Shown here: positions 1 to 7,258 of the stretch, in pieces
Position numbering within the stretch: position 1 is the stretch's first letter
Layout: the number at the start of each line of letters is the position of its first letter
Assembly: GCA_016919605.1 (NCBI GenBank)
Contig: JACXTQ010000085.1
Location: forward strand, 1 to 15,833
Direction: 5' to 3'
Length of the DNA: 15,833 bases
Origin: Methylovulum sp.
GTDB taxonomy: Bacteria; Pseudomonadota; Gammaproteobacteria; Methylococcales; Methylomonadaceae
Position numbers and translations under genes: made by a program
The notes under the pieces: model-generated
Database searches by the model: none
What the model was told of the DNA's origin: nothing
The model's input: the letters and a program-made list of their open reading frames with translations, nothing else

Positions 1-945
1 ATAGGTTGCCAATGCCTGATCGTAGCGTTCTAAACCACGCAGACAATCCGCCAGTTTTTCAAGTGAAAAACTTAAATCCTGGAGAATTTGAGGCGTTTCC
101 CCAAATCTATTTTTTAATACTTTGATAATTAGCAAGCTTTCGGTAATTCCCTCATAAGCAGCTTCGTAACGACCTAAAAGATTATCAATATCAGCTATTT
201 TTTCTAATGATACGCTTAAATCCCGCAACATTTCCGGGGTTTCGCCTAAGCTATCCTTTACCCCTCGGCGAATTTGCAAGCTTTCGGTGTAACCCTCATA
301 GGCGGCATCATAACGGCCTAAAATCTCATCAATATCTGCCACTCTGTCTAACGAGACACTTAAATCCCGCAAGGCTTCGGGGGTCTCGCCTAAACTATCC
401 TTTAACCCACGGCGAATCTGTAAGCTTTCGGTATAACCCTCATAGGCGGCATCATAACGGCCTAAAACCTTATCAATATCGGCCACTCTGTTTAACGAAA
501 CACTTAAATCCCGCAACACTTCAGGGGTTTCACCTAAGCTATCCTTTAACCCACGACGAATCTTCAAGCTTTCGGCATAGCCCTTATAGGCGGCATCACA
601 ACGGCCTAAAATCTTATCAATATCGGCCACTTTGTTTAACGAGACACTTAAATCCCGCAATGCCTCTGGAGGATGGGCTAAACTATCGCTTAATCCACGG
701 CAAACCTGTAAACTTTCAGCATAGCCCTTATAAGATGCGTCATAACGGCCTAAAATATTATCAATATCCGCAACTTTGTTTAACGAAATAGTCAGATTCC
801 GCAATGCACAAGGATCTACATCCATGATTAATTCACGATCAATCTGTAATCCCTTGCCATAAGCCTGATAAGCCTCATCATAACGCCCTACTGTTTTTTC
901 TATGTTACCCAATCTTTCTAAAGCGAGGCTTAACTTACGCAAAGC
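1..945 (-). repeat. Tandem 144-bp (48-aa) TPR-coding repeat array
   Basis: Within the TPR gene, minus-strand unit boundaries fall at 945, 807, 663, 519, 375, 231 and 87. The first step is 138 bp and all later steps are exactly 144 bp. The phrase taaatcccgc recurs on the plus strand at 217, 361, 505 and 649. The units starting at 519 and 375 differ at about 5 of 48 residues, and those at 663 and 519 at about 7. The outer units (945, 807, 87) are more divergent. This pattern fits recent expansion or homogenisation of the central units. The seventh unit is cut by the window edge, so the true copy number is unknown. Confidence 0.9.
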
Positions 946-1692
946 CGGGATCGTTTCACCTTCATCAGCCATTATTTTATGGCTAAGTACAAGCAATTGC
1001 TGGGCAAGGCTCTCAGCTAACGCCCATTGTCCAGAACTAAAGGCCGCATCGAACGCCTTTAGCGTCACCAAAAACCGCTCATCATCCGCCATCTCCAGAG
1101 ACTGTACCCGCTGCCATTCACGGATTTCCGGCTTCATTAAGGCTTGTTCGCTCACTATTAACGGTGTTGCGCCGGATTTGGGCGTGACGTACTCATGGTA
1201 ACTATGCTGAGCTGGAGGCTGTTGGCTAAGCCGCAATTCATCGGTATAGTTTCTGACCGACCACAAATCAGGGGCTATTTCCCGCAAGCGGTTTTTATAC
1301 TCTAAAGGCAACAAGATAATAAACGGGCGTGGGTAGTCACGGCGGATGCGGTCGCGGTTTTCATTAAAACGGGCAAAAAAATTATCCAGAGCCAGTTGCC
1401 ATTCAGGCGAGCGGTGTTGATGCAATTCTAACCAGCACGGCACGATGGTATGAGGCACTAAGCAACGCCGTAAATCCGCAAAAATATCGGCGGCTAAGGT
1501 GTCAGGGTGCGTGGGTTTAAAACTATGCAGGCTAGAGACCCGACCTTGCAGTTGGCTTTGCAAGCGTTGTTGGAAATGCCCTGCCAGCACCGCATCTTCA
1601 ACAAACAGGATAATCAGGCAAAACTGCTCCGCCCATTCGACATGGCGGCTGAACTCCTGCCATTGCTCTTCTTCGGCCAGCGTCAAGGCCAC
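1..1692 (-). CDS. TPR-repeat protein with degenerate NTPase-like N-terminal domain (3' end beyond window)
   Basis: An open minus-strand frame of 564 codons runs without a stop from a GTG at 1692 to base 1, so the C-terminus lies outside the window. The GTG is preceded by a strong ribosome-binding site (AGGGGG, 6-nt gap) and begins 2 nt after the stop of the ATPase gene, suggesting translational coupling. Residues 1 to about 155 form an alpha/beta-looking domain: a hydrophobic strand (CLIILFVED), a WLEL strand, a FIILLP strand and an APDLWSVRN motif. This looks like a P-loop NTPase fold that has lost its GKS/T loop (inference). Residues 250–564 hold seven helical repeats with the core LRDLSVSLNxVADIDxxLGRYDAAYxGY, i.e. 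TPR-like units of 46–48 residues. TPRs usually bind proteins or peptides. I do not recognise a named gene. The close partnership with the ATPase suggests a sensor or scaffold for it. Confidence 0.85.
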   Translation of the reverse strand, partial: MALTLAEEEQWQEFSRHVEWAEQFCLIILFVEDAVLAGHFQQRLQSQLQGRVSSLHSFKPTHPDTLAADIFADLRRCLVPHTIVPCWLELHQHRSPEWQLALDNFFARFNENRDRIRRDYPRPFIILLPLEYKNRLREIAPDLWSVRNYTDELRLSQQPPAQHSYHEYVTPKSGATPLIVSEQALMKPEIREWQRVQSLEMADDERFLVTLKAFDAAFSSGQWALAESLAQQLLVLSHKIMADEGETIPALRKLSLALERLGNIEKTVGRYDEAYQAYGKGLQIDRELIMDVDPCALRNLTISLNKVADIDNILGRYDASYKGYAESLQVCRGLSDSLAHPPEALRDLSVSLNKVADIDKILGRCDAAYKGYAESLKIRRGLKDSLGETPEVLRDLSVSLNRVADIDKVLGRYDAAYEGYTESLQIRRGLKDSLGETPEALRDLSVSLDRVADIDEILGRYDAAYEGYTESLQIRRGVKDSLGETPEMLRDLSVSLEKIADIDNLLGRYEAAYEGITESLLIIKVLKNRFGETPQILQDLSFSLEKLADCLRGLERYDQALATY

Positions 1693-1694
1693 TA

Positions 1695-2168
1695 TCAGCC
1701 CCCTATTTCATCGCGCAATAGCGGATGCACATCATACCAATCATCGCCGTTACGGTAATTCAGCACTAATTTGGTGTCGAAAAACCGTGCCAATTCGGGC
1801 AAGCGTTCGATACTTTCCAGTTCGGCGGCTTTAGTCGCATGGATTTTGGCTAACCAAAGCTTGTCTTTTTCCGCTATCGGCAACATTTCACGGCGCGAAT
1901 GGTTAAGGGTTTGCATTATCACCTTATCGGAAACGGCATATTCGTTGCGGGTGCTGGCTTTAACCAAGCAATCACGGATCAGGCGGAAAAAATCGCGTAA
2001 ATCGCCACCCGACGCTTTCCCTAATTCGTCCAACTGCTGTTCGCTAAAAATAGCTTGCCACGCCTCAGGACAACGCCGCTTAACCAGTTCGTGCAGGATT
2101 GCCAGACCTGCCGGATCGGTTTGGTTATCTCTAGTCTGCACATGGATGCACGGTAAGGTACAACCCAA
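1695..2168 (-). CDS. P-loop ATPase, C-terminal part (downstream of a frame break)
   Basis: This frame encodes the C-terminal ~156 residues of the ATPase whose N-terminal part lies at 2131–3054 in another frame. It has no convincing start of its own: the only candidate at its beginning is a TTG inside the upstream coding frame. Its sequence continues the upstream protein naturally (HVQTRDNQTD, then a helical region with GGDLRDFFRLIRDCLVKAS). That motif resembles the small helical lid/sensor-2 region of AAA/STAND-type ATPases. The protein ends VHPLLRDEIGG, and its stop (1697–1695) is followed after 2 nt by the GTG of the TPR gene. I read it as the second half of one gene of about 425 codons, separated by a 1-nt frame change near 2160–2168. 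It could be a sequencing error, a true mutation or recoding. Confidence 0.7.
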   Translation of the reverse strand: MGCTLPCIHVQTRDNQTDPAGLAILHELVKRRCPEAWQAIFSEQQLDELGKASGGDLRDFFRLIRDCLVKASTRNEYAVSDKVIMQTLNHSRREMLPIAEKDKLWLAKIHATKAAELESIERLPELARFFDTKLVLNYRNGDDWYDVHPLLRDEIGG

Positions 2169-3054
2169 ATTGCCTGCCTAAGCCGGGCGCTAAGGGGGTC
2201 AGATACGGCGGGATGGTATAGACTATATGCAGCATAGGGATTTGCAAGCTATCGGCATGGCCTGAAAACAGGTTTTCGACGCTTTTATACATTTCACTGG
2301 AACCTGCCGCCCCTACGCCGCGCAGTTGTTCCACCGAATCGACCAGCACCACGACTTTTTTATCATCATGGGAGTGGTCGCGGATCAGTTGCACAACCTC
2401 TTGGGCAAAGCTATGGGCATCTTTAACGATACGCGCAACATGGCCTTTTAGGCCTTGTTGCAATAACTGCTTAAAACTAGGATCGTCCTTTAATGAGGCT
2501 TTAATGCCGGCAATATTAACTACATCAAACTTAAGGTCTTCATTCAACACATCGACAATGCGTTCAACATAACCACGGCTATGCGGTGCTTTCCCATAAC
2601 GTTTTTCCACCGCTTCGCTTAAGGCCACCATGATGGAGATTAAAAAATCGCTGATTTCTACCGGCGTGGTCAGGTTCATATAATCACGCATATCCAGCAA
2701 AAACACCTCGCAATCATCAGCAACCAGCATGGCTTGTAAACGCCGGAATTCGGTGCTTTTACCGCAGCCACGTTGTCCGGTGAACAAATTGACGCTTTGC
2801 GATTGGCTAAAGCTGATACGCCCTGCCAATTCAGCAATCGGATCATCATCGCTTTCGGCTAAAAAAGGATAATAGAAGGCATCGGTGGGGTCTAAAGGCT
2901 TATCTTCCAGGTTATTGAAGAATTTTTTTAAGCGGTCGCGCTCAAAGGTGGCTGGCATGGGTAAGCTCATCGGTAAAGGGTTGATAACAGTATAGGGGCT
3001 ATGGGTAAAAATCAAAGTGTCGCTACCTAATTTGGCACAGGGGCTACCCCTCAT
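2131..3054 (-). CDS. P-loop ATPase, N-terminal part (frameshifted gene)
   Basis: This is the N-terminal part of an uncharacterised AAA/STAND-like ATPase. Numbered from the ATG at 2970, Walker A is GQRGCGKS (residues 65–72) and Walker B is KVVVLVD ending at D211. Other notable stretches are LLDMRDYMNLTTPVEISDF (91–109), LFSGHAD and HIVYTIPPYLTPLAPGLGRQFG. The frame leaves the homologous sequence after GRQFG and ends 10 residues later at TAG (2133–2131). The rest of the domain is open in a second frame (2168–1695). The start is uncertain. An ATG at 3054 overlaps the DUF2130 stop by 11 nt, but its first 28 residues look unlike a domain. ATGs at 2970 and 2958 fit the domain better yet lack a clear ribosome-binding site. 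It sits second in a DUF2130–ATPase–TPR operon, probably powering or gating a partner. The function is unknown. Confidence 0.75.
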   Translation of the reverse strand: MRGSPCAKLGSDTLIFTHSPYTVINPLPMSLPMPATFERDRLKKFFNNLEDKPLDPTDAFYYPFLAESDDDPIAELAGRISFSQSQSVNLFTGQRGCGKSTEFRRLQAMLVADDCEVFLLDMRDYMNLTTPVEISDFLISIMVALSEAVEKRYGKAPHSRGYVERIVDVLNEDLKFDVVNIAGIKASLKDDPSFKQLLQQGLKGHVARIVKDAHSFAQEVVQLIRDHSHDDKKVVVLVDSVEQLRGVGAAGSSEMYKSVENLFSGHADSLQIPMLHIVYTIPPYLTPLAPGLGRQFGLYLTVHPCAD

Positions 3055-4321
3055 CCGCCGCCAACGCCCTCATCTCCAGCCCTTCAATCTCCAGTAAAGA
3101 TTGTCCGGCTATGCCCTGCAAATCGCCATACATGCCTACGGTGGCGTTCATCACCCGCTCGATTTGGCTTTGGCGTTTTGCCCATTGTTTCATAATCACT
3201 TTGCGCTCCTTATCCAAATCCTCCTGCATGGTGGAGAAGGCTTCAACGATGGCTTCGACGCGTAGGCGAAAGCGCGGGCCGGTGAGGTATTGGTAAACCA
3301 TTTCGGTTTTGCTGTGCTGGCCTTCGGCGGTGAGCCGGGCGACCCCGATTTGCAGTAAGGTATGGCGCAATAGGGTGGCAAGCGGCAGCGCGGTGCGCGG
3401 GCTAGTGACCCAAATACCGTCGATCACTTCAAAGGTTTCCACGCCTTTGGGCAAGGCTTGGCTGATGATGATGGCGACATCGGCCTTGGCGGCGCGTTGG
3501 TCTTCGCGTAGCTTGACCAGCCAACTATCGTTCCAGTTTTTGGTGCGCTTGGCTTCCCACAGCATACTGCCGCTGGCTTGTCCGGCTTGGCTGACGACAC
3601 GTTGCAGGACATCGCCGCCAAATTCGCCTTTTGCCACTGGCTCGATGCTGTCAAAGGGAAATTTAGTACGGAGCAGGTTTTCTAGCTCCAATTCCTGCAC
3701 TTCACCCTGCATTTGTTGCGAGCCTTGTTCCGCCCTTTGTTTCAGTTCGGCAATTTTTTGCTGCATGGCGGCAATGGTCTGGTCTTTTTCCATAACCTGA
3801 TATTTAAGGCTGTCCTCGGCTTCACGCTTGGCTTGGCTGCGCACTTCGGCCAGATTGTCTTGCACCCGTTTTTCTATGGTCAGTTCCAATTCGCGTTTGG
3901 CATCATCAAGTTCGCGTTGTTTTTTAATCAGCTCGGCTTGGGCTTGTTGGGCTTCGGCGAGTTTGGCCTCGCGGCTGGTCAACAACTCGTTCAATTCCAC
4001 CAATTGGGTGTTTTTATAGTCAAGTTCAGCGGCGGCGGCCTGTTTGGCTTTGGCACTTTCTTCGGCAATAACGCGCTGGCGCTCGGTTTTAAGTTGCGCG
4101 GCGACTTGTCCGGCAACCTGTTCCTCTAGGGTGCGCGTGGCTTCTTGCAGGTGTTTTTCTTGGGCGCGGATGTCCTGCTCGCGTTGGGCGATGGCCTGGT
4201 CTTTTTGCGCTAATTGTTGTTCGTATTGCTGGCGGGTCGCGTGTAATAGCGGTGCGGCCAGCGATTCGGTCAAACGGATTTCTTGGGTGCAACTGGGACA
4301 GATTATAGTGGGTTCGCTCAT
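3044..4321 (-). CDS. DUF2130 family protein: Cys pair, long coiled coil, PD-(D/E)XK-like domain
   Basis: This 425-residue DUF2130-type protein is first in the minus-strand operon. The ATG at 4321 (MSEPTIICPSC) is preferred over an ATG 13 codons upstream because AAAGAG lies about 7 nt before it. Residues 8–11 form a single CxxC knuckle; a second pair is not visible. Residues ~28–210 are a charged, Gln/Glu/Lys/Ala-rich coiled coil. Residues ~212–340 carry a nuclease-like pattern: D237 in EFGGDVLQRV, E256-x-K258 in LWEAKRT, and Q275 in KLREDQRAAKADVAIIIS. This matches the D…ExK…Q layout of the restriction-endonuclease fold. Residues ~355–395 are a second helical region. Family members are usually hypothetical. 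DNA cleavage is inferred from the motif, not shown. The stop overlaps the alternative ATPase start, which supports co-transcription. Confidence 0.85.
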   Translation of the reverse strand: MSEPTIICPSCTQEIRLTESLAAPLLHATRQQYEQQLAQKDQAIAQREQDIRAQEKHLQEATRTLEEQVAGQVAAQLKTERQRVIAEESAKAKQAAAAELDYKNTQLVELNELLTSREAKLAEAQQAQAELIKKQRELDDAKRELELTIEKRVQDNLAEVRSQAKREAEDSLKYQVMEKDQTIAAMQQKIAELKQRAEQGSQQMQGEVQELELENLLRTKFPFDSIEPVAKGEFGGDVLQRVVSQAGQASGSMLWEAKRTKNWNDSWLVKLREDQRAAKADVAIIISQALPKGVETFEVIDGIWVTSPRTALPLATLLRHTLLQIGVARLTAEGQHSKTEMVYQYLTGPRFRLRVEAIVEAFSTMQEDLDKERKVIMKQWAKRQSQIERVMNATVGMYGDLQGIAGQSLLEIEGLEMRALAADEG

Positions 4322-4443
4322 GTACTGGCTCTTTATTGGATTTTTTAAAGAATCATACACCAGACCTATCGATGATTAGGTAAATTCTTATCGTAATGCC
4401 TTGGTCTTTAGTTAGCCTAAAAATCAACCAAACTATTGCACAA

Positions 4444-4461
4444 ATGGTTGAAATAAACCAT
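4444..4461. promoter_or_regulatory. Inverted repeat in the divergent DUF2130/dabA intergenic region
   Basis: Perfect 6-bp arms ATGGTT and AACCAT are separated by 6 bp (GAAATA), about 135 bp upstream of dabA and between two divergent genes. The size and spacing fit a dimeric regulator site such as a LysR-type operator, which would suit inorganic-carbon genes. No regulator gene is present in the window, and a short AT-rich dyad can arise by chance. Confidence 0.25.
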
Positions 4462-4562
4462 GCACTGGGGCAATACCACCAAAAGCCGCCACCTTATAAA
4501 AAAAACAATACTAAAAATAATGAATTAGACTAAGGCACATATTATGCTTGCATTTAATGTAT

Positions 4563-4574
4563 AGCAATTTTGCT
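4563..4574. promoter_or_regulatory. Short inverted repeat in the dabA leader
   Basis: AGCAA-TT-TTGCT forms a perfect 5-bp-arm dyad ending 20 bp before the dabA ATG. It could be an operator or part of a leader hairpin. The surrounding 4361–4594 stretch is AT-rich and holds no credible gene. I could not pick a convincing -35/-10 pair there. Confidence 0.2.
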
Positions 4575-4594
4575 TTAACTTCAGGTTTCATGCA

Positions 4595-7258
4595 ATGACA
4601 ACCCCACATTCCCATTCGATCAAGCAGCATATTTCGCCCACAGGCGAAGGGCTGTTCAATCTCGATAATGCTATCAATGCTATCGCCCATTGGTTGCCGA
4701 CCCAAGGGCCGATCAAAGACTTTATCCACCACAATACTTTACACGCGGTCCAGCACCACCCTTTCCATAAAGGTGTGGCGATAGCGGCAAAAGTGTTTGG
4801 TGCGCGTAGCTATTTGCCATTAGCCGATTACCAAAAATTATACCGCGAAGGCCGAATTAAAGATTTTGCGATAGATTGGGCCATTGCCCATTCTGATTGT
4901 AGCGCCCACGGAGCAAAGGCGTTGCGGGAAAGGCTGTTTATTGCCGACGACAGTGTCCATTACCCACCCATGTCCTTGGTTAACCACGGCATCCGTAACC
5001 GTTGGCAAACCCATTTAGAGGTTGACTTAAATTCGCTGGTGCATCCGATTATGTTCCGCTTGTTAGCTAATTTCCTTGACCAAGGCATTAGCCGCTGGAC
5101 GTTGGCAAAACCTGAGGAAAGTTTTTGGGAATGTGTACGGCGGTTGGCGCAAAACAGCTTTATACCCCTATACCCTTTCCATGAAGCGGGGGTTAAGGGC
5201 TTATTGGATCTTGACCCTGATGCGGTCATTTTGACGTGTCTTGAAAAAATTGTCGGCAACGAAAGCTTGTATGAGCAATATCTGTTGGAGTTGCTGCTGT
5301 CCCATCCGGGCTGGGCGGGCATGGTACGGCTAATTGAGCTAGATCCGAAAATTTTGTTACAACGCCGCCAGATTTCTTTAAAAGAAATGTTGGCCGTGGA
5401 GTTATTGGCGGAACTGGCGATTATACAGAGCAAACGTGGCGGGCATTTTATCGCCGCAGGCAATGTTCCCAACTCTAATGACATACCCTTGCTCAGTGAT
5501 TATGAAGACAAAATCACCGTGCCGTTACGCCTGAAAATCTGGCATGAGGCGATGGAATTTTCGCTCCATGCCGAATTGTTGGCGGCCTTAAAGCCACCTG
5601 CCGCTAATGCAGCAGAGAAAACTGCCCCGATTGCCCAAGCTTTTTTTTGTATTGATGACCGTGAATGCTCCTTACGCCGGCACTTGGAAGAAACTCATGC
5701 GGGTATTGAGACTTTTGGAGCTGCCGGTTTTTTTGGCATTGATTTCCTTTACCAAGGCTTTGACGATGCTTATCCAGTGGCGCAATGCCCCAATATCATT
5801 AACCCGAAGCATCTGATTTTAGAATCAAACCTGAAGCCTGAAGCACCCAAGACTAAGGTTGATGTCGAAATGTCCAATTTGCATATCAATCGGCATTCGC
5901 TATTGCGCAGCCTGTTGGTGACGCAACTGTTAGGGATCGGTTATGCTGCGCGGATGGTGTGGGACGTATTCCGTCCTGGTTCGCAATTGTTGAAGATTAA
6001 AAAACTCAGCGAAGTCAGTGATGCGCATACCCATTTGCATTTGTTGCGCGAAAATGACGAGCCAACCGAAGACGGGAGGATGTTGGGGTTTTCTTTTATG
6101 GAAATGGCCGACAAAATCGAAGGCTTGTTACGCAATATTGGCTTGACTAAAGATTTTGCCCCGTTGGTTGTGATTGTCGCGCACGGGTCTAGTAGCACCA
6201 ATAACCCCCATTTTGCGGCTTATGATTGCGGCGCGTGTTCGGGCAAACCGGGTGCGCCCAATGCACGGGCGTTCGCGTGGATGGCCAATAATGCAACCGT
6301 CCGCACCATCCTCAGTGAACGCGGCATCAGCATCCCTGATAGCACTTATTTCATCCCCGCTTTACACAACACCAGCCGTGATGAAATTACTTATTACGAT
6401 AAGCAATTGTTCCCGCAATCGGCTATCGACAAGCTAGCCGTGTTTCAACAGGCCATGCAAGACTCTTTGGACAAAAACGCCCTAGAGCGTTGCCGTTGGT
6501 TTGAGTTAGGGCCGCAATCATCACCGAAAGAAATCCTTGAAAATAATGCCTTGGAACGTTACCGCTTGTTTAAGGTAGAGCCGCAATCACAAGCGCGTAA
6601 AGAGGCTCACGAGCATGTGATTGCTCGCTCTACATCAATCTTTGAGCCGCGCCCTGAGCTGAACCACTCGAATAATCTGTACAGTATTGTTGGCAGACGT
6701 AGTTTGACCGAAAAGTTGTTTCTTGACCGCCGGGCTTTTTTGCATTCTTACAACCCTGCCTCCGACCCTGAAGGTGTGTTGATTGTGAAAATCCTCTCGG
6801 CGATTATTCCGGTATGTGGCGGCATTAATTTGGAATACTTGTTTTCACGCATCGACAATTCAATTTATGGCGCGGGAACAAAATTGCCACATAACGTCAT
6901 TGGTGTGCTCGGTGTCGCCAACGGTGTCGAAGGTGATTTGCGCACAGGCTTACCTTCGCAAATGATCGAAGTCCATGAACCTGCGCGTTTGTTGATCGTC
7001 ATCGAACAAACCACCGAGGTCTTGGATAAGGCCTTCGCCAACTTGGGTGACGCACTCATGGAATGGCTGAATAACGATTGGGTCAGACTGGTATCCTGCC
7101 ATCCCGACACTTGTGCGTTATCTTATTATTTCAGCACCGGCTGGGAAGCCGTGGATTTGTCCGGCAACACGGAAGTGCCATCAGCACAGTGTTCGGAAGC
7201 AATTACCTTGGGGCAAAAAACCACTATTCCGGTTCATCAATTGCGGAGCGCGTCATGA
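4595..7258 (+). CDS. dabA: DabA: zinc-containing subunit of the DAB inorganic-carbon accumulation complex (UPF0753/DUF2309)
   Basis: This 887-residue DUF2309 protein is the cytoplasmic, carbonic-anhydrase-like subunit of the DAB CO2/bicarbonate accumulation machinery. The family uses a beta-carbonic-anhydrase-like zinc site to hydrate CO2 one way, powered by an ion gradient through DabB. The four expected zinc-site residues are present: C352 and D354 in FFCIDDREC, H530 in VIVAHGSSS, and C545 in YDCGACSGK. The spacing matches the characterised Halothiobacillus DabA (C351, D353, H524, C539). The N-terminus (IKDFIHHNTLHAVQHHPFHKGV) and the C-terminal NVIGVLGVANGVEGDLRTGLP are also family hallmarks. 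The start at 4595 is followed at once by conserved-looking sequence; the ribosome-binding site is weak (CAGG). The gene overlaps dabB by 4 bp. Oddity: codons 628–650 and 651–673 are a tandem duplication. No signal peptide or membrane segment is evident. Confidence 0.93.
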   Translation: MTTPHSHSIKQHISPTGEGLFNLDNAINAIAHWLPTQGPIKDFIHHNTLHAVQHHPFHKGVAIAAKVFGARSYLPLADYQKLYREGRIKDFAIDWAIAHSDCSAHGAKALRERLFIADDSVHYPPMSLVNHGIRNRWQTHLEVDLNSLVHPIMFRLLANFLDQGISRWTLAKPEESFWECVRRLAQNSFIPLYPFHEAGVKGLLDLDPDAVILTCLEKIVGNESLYEQYLLELLLSHPGWAGMVRLIELDPKILLQRRQISLKEMLAVELLAELAIIQSKRGGHFIAAGNVPNSNDIPLLSDYEDKITVPLRLKIWHEAMEFSLHAELLAALKPPAANAAEKTAPIAQAFFCIDDRECSLRRHLEETHAGIETFGAAGFFGIDFLYQGFDDAYPVAQCPNIINPKHLILESNLKPEAPKTKVDVEMSNLHINRHSLLRSLLVTQLLGIGYAARMVWDVFRPGSQLLKIKKLSEVSDAHTHLHLLRENDEPTEDGRMLGFSFMEMADKIEGLLRNIGLTKDFAPLVVIVAHGSSSTNNPHFAAYDCGACSGKPGAPNARAFAWMANNATVRTILSERGISIPDSTYFIPALHNTSRDEITYYDKQLFPQSAIDKLAVFQQAMQDSLDKNALERCRWFELGPQSSPKEILENNALERYRLFKVEPQSQARKEAHEHVIARSTSIFEPRPELNHSNNLYSIVGRRSLTEKLFLDRRAFLHSYNPASDPEGVLIVKILSAIIPVCGGINLEYLFSRIDNSIYGAGTKLPHNVIGVLGVANGVEGDLRTGLPSQMIEVHEPARLLIVIEQTTEVLDKAFANLGDALMEWLNNDWVRLVSCHPDTCALSYYFSTGWEAVDLSGNTEVPSAQCSEAITLGQKTTIPVHQLRSAS
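6476..6613 (+). repeat. In-frame tandem duplication of 69 bp within dabA
   Basis: Two 69-bp (23-codon) units, 6476–6544 and 6545–6613, encode NALERCRWFELGPQS… and NALERYRLFKVEPQS…. They share NALER-R-F---PQS, then diverge. From my recollection of the family, homologues carry one NALER-type segment here, so this looks like an internal duplication that has since drifted. It keeps the frame and lies between the zinc-site region and the C-terminal conserved block. Confidence 0.7.

Noticed and set aside
207..791. Plus-strand repetitive open frame (194 codons)
   Set aside because: It is antisense to the TPR array; its repetitiveness simply mirrors the 144-bp units, and the minus-strand frame reads as a coherent TPR protein with a good ribosome-binding site.
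200..800. CRISPR-like regular direct repeats
   Set aside because: The whole 144-bp unit is conserved and coding; there are no short repeats with unrelated spacers.
2155..2175. Programmed frameshift in the ATPase
   Set aside because: No recognisable slippery heptamer with a downstream stem or stop-coupled shift site; an indel or sequencing error is simpler, so it is reported only as a frame break.
3309..4379. Several plus-strand open frames opposite the DUF2130 gene
   Set aside because: Low-complexity Ser/Cys/Phe/Leu-rich translations produced by the antisense of a coiled coil.
4960..5484. Minus-strand open frame of 174 codons inside dabA
   Set aside because: Antisense shadow of a strongly conserved gene, with no recognisable domain or ribosome-binding site.
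7078..7254. N-terminal extension of dabB from a TTG at 7078
   Set aside because: It lies fully inside dabA, shows no membrane-protein character, and the ATG at 7255 has GGAG and the classic ATGA overlap.
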